Shown here piece by piece: positions 1 through 8,158 of a stretch of DNA of 64,000 nucleotides. The notes beneath the pieces are model-generated. The model was not told the DNA's origin. It did no database searches and worked only from the letters and a program-made list of their open reading frames with translations. How positions within the stretch are numbered: position 1 is the first letter of the stretch; the number at the start of each line of letters is the position of its first letter. The translations under genes and the position numbers were made by a program. This stretch comes from Paraburkholderia sp. CNPSo 3272 (GTDB taxonomy: Bacteria; Pseudomonadota; Gammaproteobacteria; Burkholderiales; Burkholderiaceae): positions 62,001-126,000 of the forward strand of contig NZ_JAMBPQ010000002.1 in assembly GCF_024206495.1 (NCBI RefSeq), read 5' to 3'.

Positions 1-1061
1 ACCCGTTGAGCTCGCTCGACGCCACCGAAAAGGTGAAGCTGCTCGAGCGCATCGAAGAGATGGCGCGCGGGCGCGATCCGCGCATTACGCAAGTCATGGC
101 CGCGCTCGCCGGCGAGTACGACGTGGTGCTCGTCGCCCGCAGCGACGGCGCGCTCGCCGCCGACATCCGCCCGCTCGTGCGCGTGTCCGTCACGGTGATC
201 GCCGAGCAGAACGGCCGCCGCGAAATCGGCAACGGCGGCGGCGGCGGCCGCTACGACTACGGTTATTTCACCGACGACATCCTGTCGAAGTACGTGGACG
301 ACGCCGTGCACGCCGCGCTCGTGAACCTCGAAGCACGCCCGGCGCCCGCCGGCGCGATGACGGTCGTGCTCGGGCCGGGCTGGCCCGGCGTGCTGCTGCA
401 CGAGGCGATCGGCCACGGCCTCGAAGGCGACTTCAACCGCAAGGGCTCGTCGGCGTTCGCCGGGCGCATTGGCGAGCGGGTAGCCGCCAAGGGCGTGACC
501 GTGGTCGACGACGGCACGCTGCCCAACCGCCGCGGCTCGCTCAATATCGACGACGAAGGCAACCCCACGCAGTGCACGACGCTGATCGAAGACGGCATTC
601 TCAAGGGCTACATTCAGGACTCGCTCAACGCGCGCCTCATGAAGATGCCCGTGACCGGCAACGCGCGCCGTGAGTCGTACGCCGCGCTGCCCATGCCGCG
701 CATGACCAACACGTACATGCTCAACGGCGACAAGGATCCGCAGGAAATCCTCGGCTCGGTGAAAAATGGCCTGTATGCCGTGAACTTCGGCGGCGGCCAG
801 GTGGACATCACGAACGGCAAGTTCGTGTTCTCGGCCTCCGAAGCCTATATGATCGAAAACGGCAAGATCACCTACCCCGTGAAGGGGGCCACGCTCATTG
901 GCAGCGGCCCGGAATCGCTCAAGTACGTGAGCATGATCGGCAACGACATGCGCCTGGATTCGGGCGTGGGCGTGTGCGGCAAGGAGGGCCAGAGCGTGCC
1001 GGTGGGCGTGGGTCAGCCGACGCTGCGCATCGACCGCATGACGGTCGGCGGCACGGTTTGA
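1..1061 (+). CDS. tldD: TldD metalloprotease subunit, 3' part (5' end outside window)
   Basis: This is the C-terminal part (about 350 residues) of TldD, which with TldE/PmbA forms a zinc peptidase that degrades unfolded peptides and is known for microcin B17 and CcdA processing. The frame is open to the left edge, so the real start lies upstream; the family is usually about 480-490 residues. The zinc-binding HExxxH signature is present as HEAIGH, its first codon at 399, followed by [14 protein letters not shown], which is highly conserved in TldD. The Gly-rich stretch at 232-250 ([13 protein letters not shown]) and the C-terminal region ending in RMTVGGTV also fit TldD rather than PmbA, which lacks the intact zinc site. 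A hairpin follows the stop codon. The call is firm; only the start is unavailable. Confidence 0.95.
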   Translation, partial: PLSSLDATEKVKLLERIEEMARGRDPRITQVMAALAGEYDVVLVARSDGALAADIRPLVRVSVTVIAEQNGRREIGNGGGGGRYDYGYFTDDILSKYVDDAVHAALVNLEARPAPAGAMTVVLGPGWPGVLLHEAIGHGLEGDFNRKGSSAFAGRIGERVAAKGVTVVDDGTLPNRRGSLNIDDEGNPTQCTTLIEDGILKGYIQDSLNARLMKMPVTGNARRESYAALPMPRMTNTYMLNGDKDPQEILGSVKNGLYAVNFGGGQVDITNGKFVFSASEAYMIENGKITYPVKGATLIGSGPESLKYVSMIGNDMRLDSGVGVCGKEGQSVPVGVGQPTLRIDRMTVGGTV

Positions 1062-1085
1062 CACCTTTGCCTGCGCGCATTCCAT

Positions 1086-1126
1086 GCACGGCGATGCGGA
1101 AATCCCGCATCGCCGTGCGGATTTTC
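1086..1126 (+). terminator. Hairpin terminator after tldD
   Basis: A perfect 14-bp stem, 1086-1099 paired with 1105-1118, closes a 5-nt loop and is followed by GGATTTTCTG. It starts 25 nt after the tldD stop. The T-run is short (four), so the termination strength is uncertain, but the stem is long and G/C-rich. Confidence 0.7.
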
Positions 1127-1178
1127 TGCACATGAGTCGTTTTTTGCGCAGATAGCCCGCTTTTTTACCGCACCCCGC

Positions 1179-1208
1179 TTGCCAGCCACGAGAAGGCCGG
1201 GTTATAAA
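1179..1208 (+). promoter_or_regulatory. Sigma-70-type promoter for the aroG leader
   Basis: TTGCCA at 1179-1184 and TATAAA at 1203-1208 each match the -35/-10 consensus at five of six positions, with an 18-bp spacer. The predicted start near 1215 lies about 38 nt before the leader-peptide ATG and about 275 nt before aroG. The placement directly upstream of an attenuator supports it. It has not been tested by anything other than pattern matching. Confidence 0.6.
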
Positions 1209-1252
1209 GGCATTCACCCTTTCGACGTAACGAACGTTCAGACAAGACCGCC

Positions 1253-1321
1253 ATGTTCGCCACGAAGTTTTATTTTTACTTCTTTTGGTATCTCAGACCG
1301 CTGGCGGATCGAGAGGGTTGA
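1253..1321 (+). CDS. Aromatic-rich leader peptide upstream of aroG (attenuator control peptide)
   Basis: A 22-codon ORF starts at ATG 1253 and stops at TGA 1319-1321. After MFATK it encodes eight consecutive aromatic residues, FYFYFFWY (codons 1268-1291), then LRPLADREG. Runs of the regulated amino acid in a short ORF just before a Rho-independent terminator are the hallmark of transcription attenuation, as in pheL and trpL. Here Phe (4), Tyr (3) and Trp (1) are all present, so the peptide could sense general aromatic supply, which fits DAHP synthase as first enzyme of the shikimate pathway. The ribosome-binding site is weak (ACAAGACCGCC). Codons 17-19 overlap the RNA segment that can pair with the terminator's 5' arm. 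The role is inferred; the sequence arrangement is directly visible. Confidence 0.8.
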   Translation: MFATKFYFYFFWYLRPLADREG

Positions 1322-1350
1322 TAGTACGCGCAGGACCCCGAATACACGAG

Positions 1351-1381
1351 AAACCGCCAGCCAAGCCTGGCGGTTTTTTTT
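1351..1381 (+). terminator. Intrinsic terminator / attenuator of aroG
   Basis: A 10-bp stem pairs 1351-1360 (AAACCGCCAG) with 1367-1376 (CTGGCGGTTT), with a 6-nt loop and T-run from 1374 to 1381. It lies 30 nt after the leader stop and 107 nt before aroG, so it would block aroG unless it is prevented from forming. The 3' arm sequence CTGGCGG also occurs at 1301-1307 inside the leader ORF. GCTGGCGG (1300-1307) can therefore pair with CCGCCAGC (1354-1361) as an antiterminator. CCGCCA at 1248-1253 can in turn pair with 1302-1307. This gives the classical 1-2-3-4 segment logic. Confidence 0.85.
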
Positions 1382-1488
1382 CGCCCCGCAGTTTCCACAA
1401 CAGTTACTGAGCCGCACCTTCCTCTAACCGAATTTGAAGCACCGTCGGAACGACGCACGCTACGCACCAGGATCAGGAGAAAACGACC

Positions 1489-2562
1489 ATGCCCCCGCAC
1501 AACACCGACGATGTCCGCATTCGCGAACTCAAGGAACTCACGCCGCCCGCTCACCTGATCCGCGAATTCCCCTGCTCGGAAGCGGCCTCCACGCTGATCT
1601 ACGAATCGCGCCGCGCGATGCACCGCATCCTGCACGGCATGGACGACCGCCTGATCGTCATCGTCGGGCCGTGCTCGATTCACGATACGAAGGCCGCGGT
1701 CGACTACGCGAAGAAGCTCGTCGAAGAGCGCAAGCGCTTCAAGAACGAGCTCGAAATCGTGATGCGCGTGTACTTCGAGAAGCCGCGCACGACCGTGGGC
1801 TGGAAGGGCCTCATCAACGATCCGTTCCTCGACAACAGCTTCAAGATCAACGACGGTCTGCGCACCGCGCGCGAGCTGCTCGTCTCGATCAACGAACTGG
1901 GCCTGCCCGCCGGCACCGAATACCTCGACATGATCAGCCCGCAGTACATCGCCGACCTGATCTCATGGGGCGCGATCGGTGCGCGCACAACGGAATCGCA
2001 GGTGCACCGCGAGCTGGCTTCGGGGCTGTCGTGCCCGGTCGGCTTCAAGAACGGCACGGACGGCAACGTGAAGATCGCCGTGGACGCAATCAAGGCCGCC
2101 TCGCAGCCGCACCATTTCCTTTCGGTGACGAAAGGCGGCCACTCGGCCATCGTCTCGACCGCCGGCAATGAGGACTGCCATGTGATTCTGCGCGGCGGCA
2201 AGACGCCGAACTACGACGCGGATAGCGTGAACGCCGCATGCAGCGATATCGGCAAGGCGGGTCTCGCCGCGCGCCTCATGATCGACGCGAGCCACGCGAA
2301 CAGCTCGAAGAAGCACGAGAACCAGATTCCGGTGTGCGCTGATATCGGCCGCCAGGTGGCGGGGGGCGACGAGCGCATCGTCGGCGTGATGGTGGAGTCG
2401 CACCTCGTGGCGGGCCGCCAGGACCTGAAGGAAGGCTGCGAGTTGACCTATGGCCAGAGCATCACGGACGCGTGCATCGGCTGGGACGAAAGCGTGGGCG
2501 TGCTCGAAGGGCTCGCGCAAGCGGTGAAGCAGCGTCGCGTTGCGCGCGGTTCAGGCAATTGA
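1489..2562 (+). CDS. aroG: 3-deoxy-7-phosphoheptulonate (DAHP) synthase, class I
   Basis: This enzyme condenses phosphoenolpyruvate and erythrose-4-phosphate to DAHP, the first step of the shikimate pathway. The protein has 357 residues, close to E. coli AroG (350). It carries GPCSIHD near residue 60 (metal-binding Cys), the long conserved block RVYFEKPRTTVGWKGL near residues 92-107, KNGTDGN, GHSAIV and DASHANSSKKH. The start ATG is preceded by AGGAG at 1475-1479 with a 9-nt spacer. Similarity along the whole length is to the type I-alpha AroG/AroF/AroH group. Which aromatic amino acid inhibits it cannot be decided here. Transcription is probably controlled by the leader peptide and terminator upstream. 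The gene is convergent with a glycosyltransferase that opens the polysaccharide island. Confidence 0.96.
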   Translation: MPPHNTDDVRIRELKELTPPAHLIREFPCSEAASTLIYESRRAMHRILHGMDDRLIVIVGPCSIHDTKAAVDYAKKLVEERKRFKNELEIVMRVYFEKPRTTVGWKGLINDPFLDNSFKINDGLRTARELLVSINELGLPAGTEYLDMISPQYIADLISWGAIGARTTESQVHRELASGLSCPVGFKNGTDGNVKIAVDAIKAASQPHHFLSVTKGGHSAIVSTAGNEDCHVILRGGKTPNYDADSVNAACSDIGKAGLAARLMIDASHANSSKKHENQIPVCADIGRQVAGGDERIVGVMVESHLVAGRQDLKEGCELTYGQSITDACIGWDESVGVLEGLAQAVKQRRVARGSGN

Positions 2563-2619
2563 GCGCAGCTCGCAAAGGAGCGCCCGGCGCGGTCATTCGA
2601 GGCCGCGCCGCGCGTGCAT

Positions 2620-3558
2620 TCACAGCCGCTCCGCGCGCTCGGGCCGCACCGCGCCGATGCACAGGTCGGCAATCCCGATCACGTTGCCGATGAGCCTGCC
2701 GCGGCGGTCGAGATGCGCCTCCGGCCGCACCGACTTCATGCAGTTCATGCTGAGCGCGCGCAGGATATTGCTGGTCGCTTCCTTGCGCGACATGACGCCC
2801 TTGTTGCACAGATACATCGCGTTGACCACCTGCGAATAGCCGAAGCGCCGGCCCGAAACGCGTCCGCCTCGCAGCCCGAGGTGCACGCCCAGCAGATAGT
2901 CGCAGTACACGACCCCGCCACGGCGCGCGAGGCGCCGCGAGAAGTCCTTGTCCTCCAGCCAGCCGTACAGCACGAGACGCTCGTCGAAGCGCAGATCGGC
3001 GATAGCCTGCGCGCGGCACGCCATGTTGCAGCCATACAGCTCCACACAGGGCCGCAGCGGCGGACGCCGCATCACCTCGGCTTGTGCGCCATCCACGAGC
3101 GCAACGGCTTCTTCCCACGAGATCGGCTGCGTGTTCGCGCCATCGCGCAGCGTGCGTCCCGAGAAGCCCACGAGATTCGCGTCGCGCTCGAACAGCTCCA
3201 CACACAGCTCGATCCAGTGACACTCGGGCGCGAAGTCGTCGTCGAGGAAAATCACGATGTCGATGTCCGGCGCAAGGGCGTCGAGCGCGCGATTGCGTTG
3301 CACGCTCGAACCCGCCGTGCCGATGATTTCGTTCACGCGCAGACCGTTGGCATCGTAAGGTCCAATGTCGTCAGCGCTGCTGCCCGAGAGGATGATCTGA
3401 TCCGGCCGCACCGTTTGCCGTGCGAGCAGACGCACGACCCATGCGGTAGCGGTTGGCCGCCCCTTGGTCGCGATAACCGCCGCGACGCGCATGCGCGCCC
3501 TCGCGCCGTTGGGGGCCGTCATGGAAGATGCGAGATCATCGGTAGCGAGCATTGTCAT
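2620..3558 (-). CDS. GT2-family glycosyltransferase
   Basis: This is a 312-residue family-2 glycosyltransferase, a GT-A fold enzyme that uses a nucleotide-sugar donor. The N-terminal part has VAAVIATKGRP (residues 25-35), typical of the first strand of GT2 enzymes. The metal/nucleotide-binding DDD follows FL at residues 106-108, and the C-terminal half has YGWLEDKDFSRR, matching the catalytic ED motif of the family. The start chosen is ATG 3558, preceded by GGAG six bases upstream; an in-frame upstream start at 3642 lacks a ribosome-binding site and adds 28 unlikely residues. It is the first gene of the polysaccharide island and probably adds one residue of the repeat unit on the cytoplasmic face. 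The sugar is unknown. It converges with aroG, with only 57 bp between them. Confidence 0.85.
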   Translation of the reverse strand: MTMLATDDLASSMTAPNGARARMRVAAVIATKGRPTATAWVVRLLARQTVRPDQIILSGSSADDIGPYDANGLRVNEIIGTAGSSVQRNRALDALAPDIDIVIFLDDDFAPECHWIELCVELFERDANLVGFSGRTLRDGANTQPISWEEAVALVDGAQAEVMRRPPLRPCVELYGCNMACRAQAIADLRFDERLVLYGWLEDKDFSRRLARRGGVVYCDYLLGVHLGLRGGRVSGRRFGYSQVVNAMYLCNKGVMSRKEATSNILRALSMNCMKSVRPEAHLDRRGRLIGNVIGIADLCIGAVRPERAERL

Positions 3559-3971
3559 CAGATTCTCCGCGTTCCGGAGGTCGTTTCGACTCGAATCGAG
3601 GTTAGCACGAGGCCCCCGCGCCGCCAGTCGGGCAGGATTCAAGTTGTCCGAAACGATCTATTCAACGACTGATTCCACCTGTTTGTGAACGAGCACACAT
3701 ACATGCACCCGGTGCGCGTGGTATCTGCGCGGCTCCTGTATTGGCCGCGTACTGGCGTTTTACCGCTTTTCTTTTCCGTTAATTAAATCGACCTTTATTG
3801 CATTTTCTATGCATTTATCGATTACGCATCGCCCATAGCGGATCACCACCCGGTGAATTCGTCCAATAGCAATTTTCGGATTCCTCTTTTGATAAGACTC
3901 GTCTACAACTGCTAAAAGTGACTACGCAAATATGACCGACCAACCCGCCCCACCGGAAAGATTCTCTCAAC
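3559..3971. other. Divergent intergenic control region, A/T-rich
   Basis: These 413 bases separate two divergent glycosyltransferase genes and hold no gene I can support. Bases 3780-3930 are clearly richer in A/T than the neighbouring genes (for example TTAATTAAAT at 3779-3788). The plus strand carries TGGC at 3742-3745 and again at 3753-3756, giving a GG-N10-GC spacing as in sigma-54 promoters, but the rest of that consensus is poor. Promoters for both genes must lie here. Confidence 0.45.
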
Positions 3972-5168
3972 ATGACTGCGTCGACGCGTCGGAGCCAGCC
4001 AGCGGAACACGAGATCATCGCTTCCCGGACAGCGGTTTGCGAAACGGAATCCGGCGCGCGGCTCAAACGCCCAGTGGTCTTCTACGTGCAGCCGTTGATC
4101 GCGCACTATCGCATCGAAGTCATCGAGTCGCTCAACCGTCTTTTCTCCGTCAAGGTATTCGCGTGCTCCGAGGGCGTGGAGGCCAACGGCTTTTCGCGCG
4201 AGAGGCCAGAGTGCGACGAATTCGTCGAAACGCGTATCGCGAGTTTCGCGGGCCTGCCCGCGCGGCGTATTCGCATGCAGAGCCGCGTGCTGAGCCGCAT
4301 CGTTTTTGAACGTCCCGATGCAGTCCTGATCTTTGCAGATGTTCGCTATCTCTCGCTGTGGCTCGCGCTCCTCGCCGGGCGCCTGATGCGCGTGCCCGTG
4401 CTGATTCATGGCCAGGGGCTCTACCGGCACGAGAGCGCGGGGCTCATGCGCACCGTGTGCTACCGCGTCGCGGTCGCGCTCGCCGTGCGCTACGTCTGCT
4501 ATACCGAGGCTTCGCGGCGCTCGCTCGTCGCCATCGGCTGCCCCCTCGCGAAGCTCGTCGTCGCGAACAACGCGCTCACCGTCTCGTGCGGTGTGGAGCC
4601 CGCCGCCAAGTCGGGCGCCGAGAGCGGCGTCCTCTTCATTGGCAGGCTGCGCGAAGGGTCGGAGATTGAACCGCTCATCGATGTGGTCGGCCAGCTTCAT
4701 GCCGAAGGCAACGACATCACGCTCCACGTGATCGGCGACGGCGAGCACGGCGAGCGCCTGAAGCGCAAGTACAGCAATCGCAGCTACGTGGTCTGGTATG
4801 GCGCCGTGTTCGACGACGACGCCATCGCGACCATCAGCCGGCGCTGCCGCGTGGGCTGCTATCCGGGCTCGGCGGGCTTGAGCGTCGTGCACATGTTCGC
4901 GGTGAGCCTGCCGCCCATCGTGCACGACCGGCTACCGCTGCACATGGGCCCGGAGCCGGGCTATGTCGAGGACGGCCGCAGCGGCTTTTTCTTCGCGCGC
5001 GACGGCGGCACGCGAGCGCTTGCTGCCACGCTGCGGCGCATCTGGTCCATGCCGCCCGACGAAATGCGCGCAGCCGCTTGCGCCGCGCACGCGGTGTACT
5101 GCCAGCTCAACTCGCCTACGCTCGGACATCAGCTCGCCGAGATCGTCGAAGCGGCGCTGCGCGCCTGA
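3972..5168 (+). CDS. GT4-like glycosyltransferase
   Basis: This 398-residue protein looks like a group-1 (GT4, GT-B fold) glycosyltransferase. The N-terminal domain begins with VVFYVQPLIAHYRIEVIESL near residue 35, the phrase used by enzymes whose first loop contacts the acceptor. The C-terminal Rossmann domain has GVLFIGRLREGSEIEPLIDVV near residues 218-238 and LHVIGDGEHGERL. The usual EGFGLxxxEAM donor-binding motif is modified to GSAGLSVVHMFAVSLPPI, so the first Glu is not present in its standard place. This is a divergent feature seen in some fucosyl- and rhamnosyltransferases. The start lacks a good ribosome-binding site and the first 33 residues are low in similarity signals, so an internal start is possible. 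The sugar and linkage are unknown. Confidence 0.75.
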   Translation: MTASTRRSQPAEHEIIASRTAVCETESGARLKRPVVFYVQPLIAHYRIEVIESLNRLFSVKVFACSEGVEANGFSRERPECDEFVETRIASFAGLPARRIRMQSRVLSRIVFERPDAVLIFADVRYLSLWLALLAGRLMRVPVLIHGQGLYRHESAGLMRTVCYRVAVALAVRYVCYTEASRRSLVAIGCPLAKLVVANNALTVSCGVEPAAKSGAESGVLFIGRLREGSEIEPLIDVVGQLHAEGNDITLHVIGDGEHGERLKRKYSNRSYVVWYGAVFDDDAIATISRRCRVGCYPGSAGLSVVHMFAVSLPPIVHDRLPLHMGPEPGYVEDGRSGFFFARDGGTRALAATLRRIWSMPPDEMRAAACAAHAVYCQLNSPTLGHQLAEIVEAALRA

Positions 5169-5209
5169 ACCCCTGCTTCAATCCCGCTTCAATCTCACTG
5201 CTTTTCGGC

Positions 5210-6457
5210 TTATTTCTGCCGCGAGACGCGATACAGCATCCATGCCGCACACGCGGCCAGCCCGACGGTCATCGACCATGCAACGCCTGTCACACCCCAC
5301 AGGTGCAGCGACGGCGGCACGGACAGGATAAGCGCCACCACCTGGAGCAGCGACGCTACCGTGACCGCGCGCGCGTCGCCCACCGCGCGCAGATACGAGG
5401 CGAGCACCGAGTTCAGCGCGCTGATCGCCATGTTGATGACGAAGATGCGAAAGAGCGGCACAGCCGACAGCCACGCGGCGCCGAGAACGAGCGAAAAGAG
5501 CGGCTCGGCGGCGAAGCGCAGCACGATCACCACGCATGCCAGACCTGCCACGGCGACCATGAGATAGAGACGGAACAGGCGCGCGGCCGATTGCGGCCCG
5601 CCACGATGATGCGCGGCGAAGGTCGGAAACAGATACTGCGACAGAGCGAGCGCGGCGTCGGCAAGCAGCATTTGCGCGAGCTTCGAGGACATCTGCCAGG
5701 CGCCCAGTTGCGTCGGGCCGAGCAGTTTGCCCACCACTACCTTGTCGAACTGGTTGGTGATCAGAATGATCACGCTGCTCGCCCAGATCCAGCGGCTGAA
5801 GCCCACGTAATGGCCGATGCCCGACCAGCGCAGCCGGATCGGCGGACGCGGCGACAGCGCGATCCACGTAACGACACTCTTGAAGGCCTCGCCGATCATC
5901 ATGCCGAGCAAGAGCGAGTATGGCCCCGCACCGACGAGTGCGAGCCCGATGCCGAAGCCGCAGTCGAGACACGAGGACGAGATCTCGATCGCCGCAATAT
6001 GCTGGAAGTGGCGCTCGCGCTGCGTAATGAAATACGCGGGCGACGCGAGTCCACGCAGGAGCGGGAGCAGCGCGGCGAGTTGCACGAGGCCGATCGCGCC
6101 GCCCAGGTGGAACTGCGCGTCCATGAGCGGCGCACTCGCGACGAGCAACAGACCGATCAGCAGGCCCCGCGTGGCGAGCGTCGTCCAGACGGCGCCGGCT
6201 TGCGCGCGCGTTGGCGGCGACTGGCCCTGAATGACGGCTTGCGCGAGGCCGGTGTCCGAGAGCGCCTCGGCAATCGCGACCGCGAGCAGCGCGACGCTCG
6301 CCAGACCGATTGCGGATGGGCCGAGAATGCGCCCGATCACGAGGAACTTGACGGCCACGAGGCCCCGCACGACGACCTGCTGCAGCAACACCCAGGTTGC
6401 CGCGCCGGGTCCGAAGCCGGCCTTGATCGGTATGGCTGGCAGCCGCATGACGCGCAA
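5210..6457 (-). CDS. Wzx-type polysaccharide flippase (MATE/MOP superfamily)
   Basis: This is a 415-residue integral membrane protein with about 12 hydrophobic segments. It belongs to the oligosaccharide flippase group of the MOP superfamily, which moves undecaprenyl-linked repeat units from the cytoplasmic to the periplasmic face. Family-like features are the first helix VLLQQVVVRGLVAVKFLVIGRILGP, then GFSRWIWASSVIILITNQFDKVVVGKLLG in the middle and YLRAVGDARAVTVASLLQVV near the end. The start is set at TTG 6457 because AGGAG lies seven bases upstream. ATG 6448 and a far upstream frame opening at 6547 are alternatives. It lies divergent from a GT4 gene; a 25-bp dyad at 6510-6534 sits about 55 bp upstream. 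Together with the Wzy-like protein at 9636 it defines a Wzx/Wzy-dependent pathway. Confidence 0.85.
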   Translation of the reverse strand: MRVMRLPAIPIKAGFGPGAATWVLLQQVVVRGLVAVKFLVIGRILGPSAIGLASVALLAVAIAEALSDTGLAQAVIQGQSPPTRAQAGAVWTTLATRGLLIGLLLVASAPLMDAQFHLGGAIGLVQLAALLPLLRGLASPAYFITQRERHFQHIAAIEISSSCLDCGFGIGLALVGAGPYSLLLGMMIGEAFKSVVTWIALSPRPPIRLRWSGIGHYVGFSRWIWASSVIILITNQFDKVVVGKLLGPTQLGAWQMSSKLAQMLLADAALALSQYLFPTFAAHHRGGPQSAARLFRLYLMVAVAGLACVVIVLRFAAEPLFSLVLGAAWLSAVPLFRIFVINMAISALNSVLASYLRAVGDARAVTVASLLQVVALILSVPPSLHLWGVTGVAWSMTVGLAACAAWMLYRVSRQK

Positions 6458-6509
6458 AATGCCTCTCCTGTTGTCGATCTCTGAGTCGGAGCTTTCGCCC
6501 CTTGTCCCA

Positions 6510-6534
6510 GTTCCCTTTAAACATGTTTGGGAAC
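6510..6534. promoter_or_regulatory. Dyad-symmetric element in the 6458-6794 intergenic region
   Basis: The 10-bp palindrome AAACATGTTT (6519-6528) is flanked by GTTCCC (6510-6515) and GGGAAC (6529-6534), with three extra T on the left side. It lies between the divergent flippase and GT4 genes, 53 bp from the flippase start. This looks like a dimeric regulator operator, but the regulator is unknown. I see no gene in the remaining 337 bp of this intergenic region. Confidence 0.4.
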
Positions 6535-6794
6535 GCGTTTTTGCCACCCGCTCTGGACGTTACCGCGTGGCAGCGTCCACGACGCGCCATCTACCAGGTG
6601 GAATCAGACGGTCCCTTTGCGGGCGCGCCTGCGGTTAGCAGACTTATATAGTCCACCTGCGCACGTCGATTGATGAATCTTCAACCGATCCGCATATCCC
6701 CAGGCTTTTTCGGCCAGCCTGCCCCGCAATCTGGCGCATGCCGCTTGCGCAGCACTGCTATTTTGTTCGTAATAATGCTCATCGGGCCTCCCGC

Positions 6795-8108
6795 ATGGAA
6801 AACGTGTCGATCGCCAGATATCGCAATGCCGCCCCTAACAGCCCGGACTCGGCCGCACTGTGCGAGGTCGAGGCCGACACGCTCGTGAGCTCCGCGCCTC
6901 CCGGCGCGCGCGCGTCCGTTGGCGGCGACTGGATCGCCATCATCGAGCCGAACTTCACGGGCCACCGCTGGCGCTACGTCGAGTGGATCGCACAGGCATG
7001 CGTCGAAGCCGGGCACCGGTGTCTCGTCGTTACCGATACCGGATACGAGGATCATCCGCTCGCGCAGCGCATCGTGCGCGAAGCGAGGTCCGATCTGCGT
7101 GTCGAGCTGCTCGACCTCCATAGCGTTCCCCCCGGCCCGCATTTCGTCGCGAGCGTGTACATGCGCTTTCGCAACTTCTATGCGCGAGCGCTGCGTGAGG
7201 TGAGCAAAACGAGGCACGTGCGGCTCGTCATCGCGCCCTACGCCGACTACTTCTTCTACACGCTCGCGGGGTTCGACTCGCCATTCGGCGAGACGCCGTG
7301 GATCGCGATCGTCATGGGCATGACGTTTCATCAGGCGCGAGTCGGCTTGCGCACGCCGCGCCGACGCTTCGTCGACCTGGCCAAGTCGGCGCTGTTTCGC
7401 CGCGCCATGCGCTCGCGCGGGCTGCGCGAACTCTTCACGATCGACCCGACGCTGCCCGACTGGTTCGCGACCACGAAGCCCCGCCGCGCCGCGCCGCTCA
7501 GCTACCTGGCCGATCCGTTTCCCGAAATCGAAGGCATGGACCCCGTGTTCGCGCGCGAGCAGCTGAAGCTCGACGCGCATACGCACTACCTGCTCGTATA
7601 CGGCGCGATCGGCGAACGCAAGGGCATTCGCGAACTGATGCTCGCGCTCGAGCAAAAGCCCGACGCGCCTTGCCTCATCATCGCCGGCCAGCAGGACGAC
7701 GAAACACGCGCGTTCATCGACGCCCACGCGCCGAAACTCGCGAGCGCGCCGGTGATCTTCAACCAGTTCATCTCCGACGAGATGGAGCGCGAACTCTTTT
7801 CCGCCTGCGACGCCGTGTGGCTCGGCTACAAGCAGCACTACGGCATGAGCGGCGTGCTCGTGCAGGCGTACCGCTTCCGCAAGCCCGTGGTGGCCAGCGC
7901 CGACGGCCTGATCGGCTGGTATTGCCGCGACGGCGCACTCGGCCCCCTGCTCGACAACCTCGAGCCCGCCACGATCGCGCACGCGCTCGACGTGCTCGCC
8001 GAGCGTTGGCGCGCAGGCGCGAACGCCCCGCAGCCCACGGACGAACATCTCCTCGCGTGCAACACGCTCGAACAGTTCAAGCGCACGCTGCAGGCCGCGA
8101 TGGCATAG
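6795..8108 (+). CDS. GT4-family glycosyltransferase
   Basis: This 437-residue protein has the two-domain GT-B layout of group-1 glycosyltransferases. The N-terminal part reads WIAIIEPNFTGHRWRYVEWIAQACVEAGHRC. The C-terminal domain has YLLVYGAIGERKGIRELMLAL, the conserved start of the donor domain with its RKG, then LIIAGQQDDET and FISDEMERELFSACDAVWLGYKQHYGMSGVLVQAYRFRKPVVAS. The last stretch corresponds to the family's PSxxEGFGxxxxEAMA region but with Gly-Met-Ser-Gly. Similar sequences occur among enzymes that decorate exopolysaccharides. The start at ATG 6795 was chosen because the 19 residues upstream (ATG 6738) do not look like coding sequence. Neither start has a clear ribosome-binding site. 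Donor and acceptor are unknown. Confidence 0.75.
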   Translation: MENVSIARYRNAAPNSPDSAALCEVEADTLVSSAPPGARASVGGDWIAIIEPNFTGHRWRYVEWIAQACVEAGHRCLVVTDTGYEDHPLAQRIVREARSDLRVELLDLHSVPPGPHFVASVYMRFRNFYARALREVSKTRHVRLVIAPYADYFFYTLAGFDSPFGETPWIAIVMGMTFHQARVGLRTPRRRFVDLAKSALFRRAMRSRGLRELFTIDPTLPDWFATTKPRRAAPLSYLADPFPEIEGMDPVFAREQLKLDAHTHYLLVYGAIGERKGIRELMLALEQKPDAPCLIIAGQQDDETRAFIDAHAPKLASAPVIFNQFISDEMERELFSACDAVWLGYKQHYGMSGVLVQAYRFRKPVVASADGLIGWYCRDGALGPLLDNLEPATIAHALDVLAERWRAGANAPQPTDEHLLACNTLEQFKRTLQAAMA

Positions 8109-8158
8109 CGCAGGGAAACATCGCCAGCTAGTCAGCGTAGCGAACCGGTCCGGTTCGT

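Noticed and set aside
2585..2610. 8-bp G/C hairpin between convergent aroG and the GT2 gene as terminator
   Set aside because: No T-run on either strand and a 10-nt loop; too weak to call.
5078..6484. A 468-codon plus-strand frame opposite the flippase
   Set aside because: Antisense to a clear 12-helix membrane protein; extremely rich in Arg, Glu and His with no motif.
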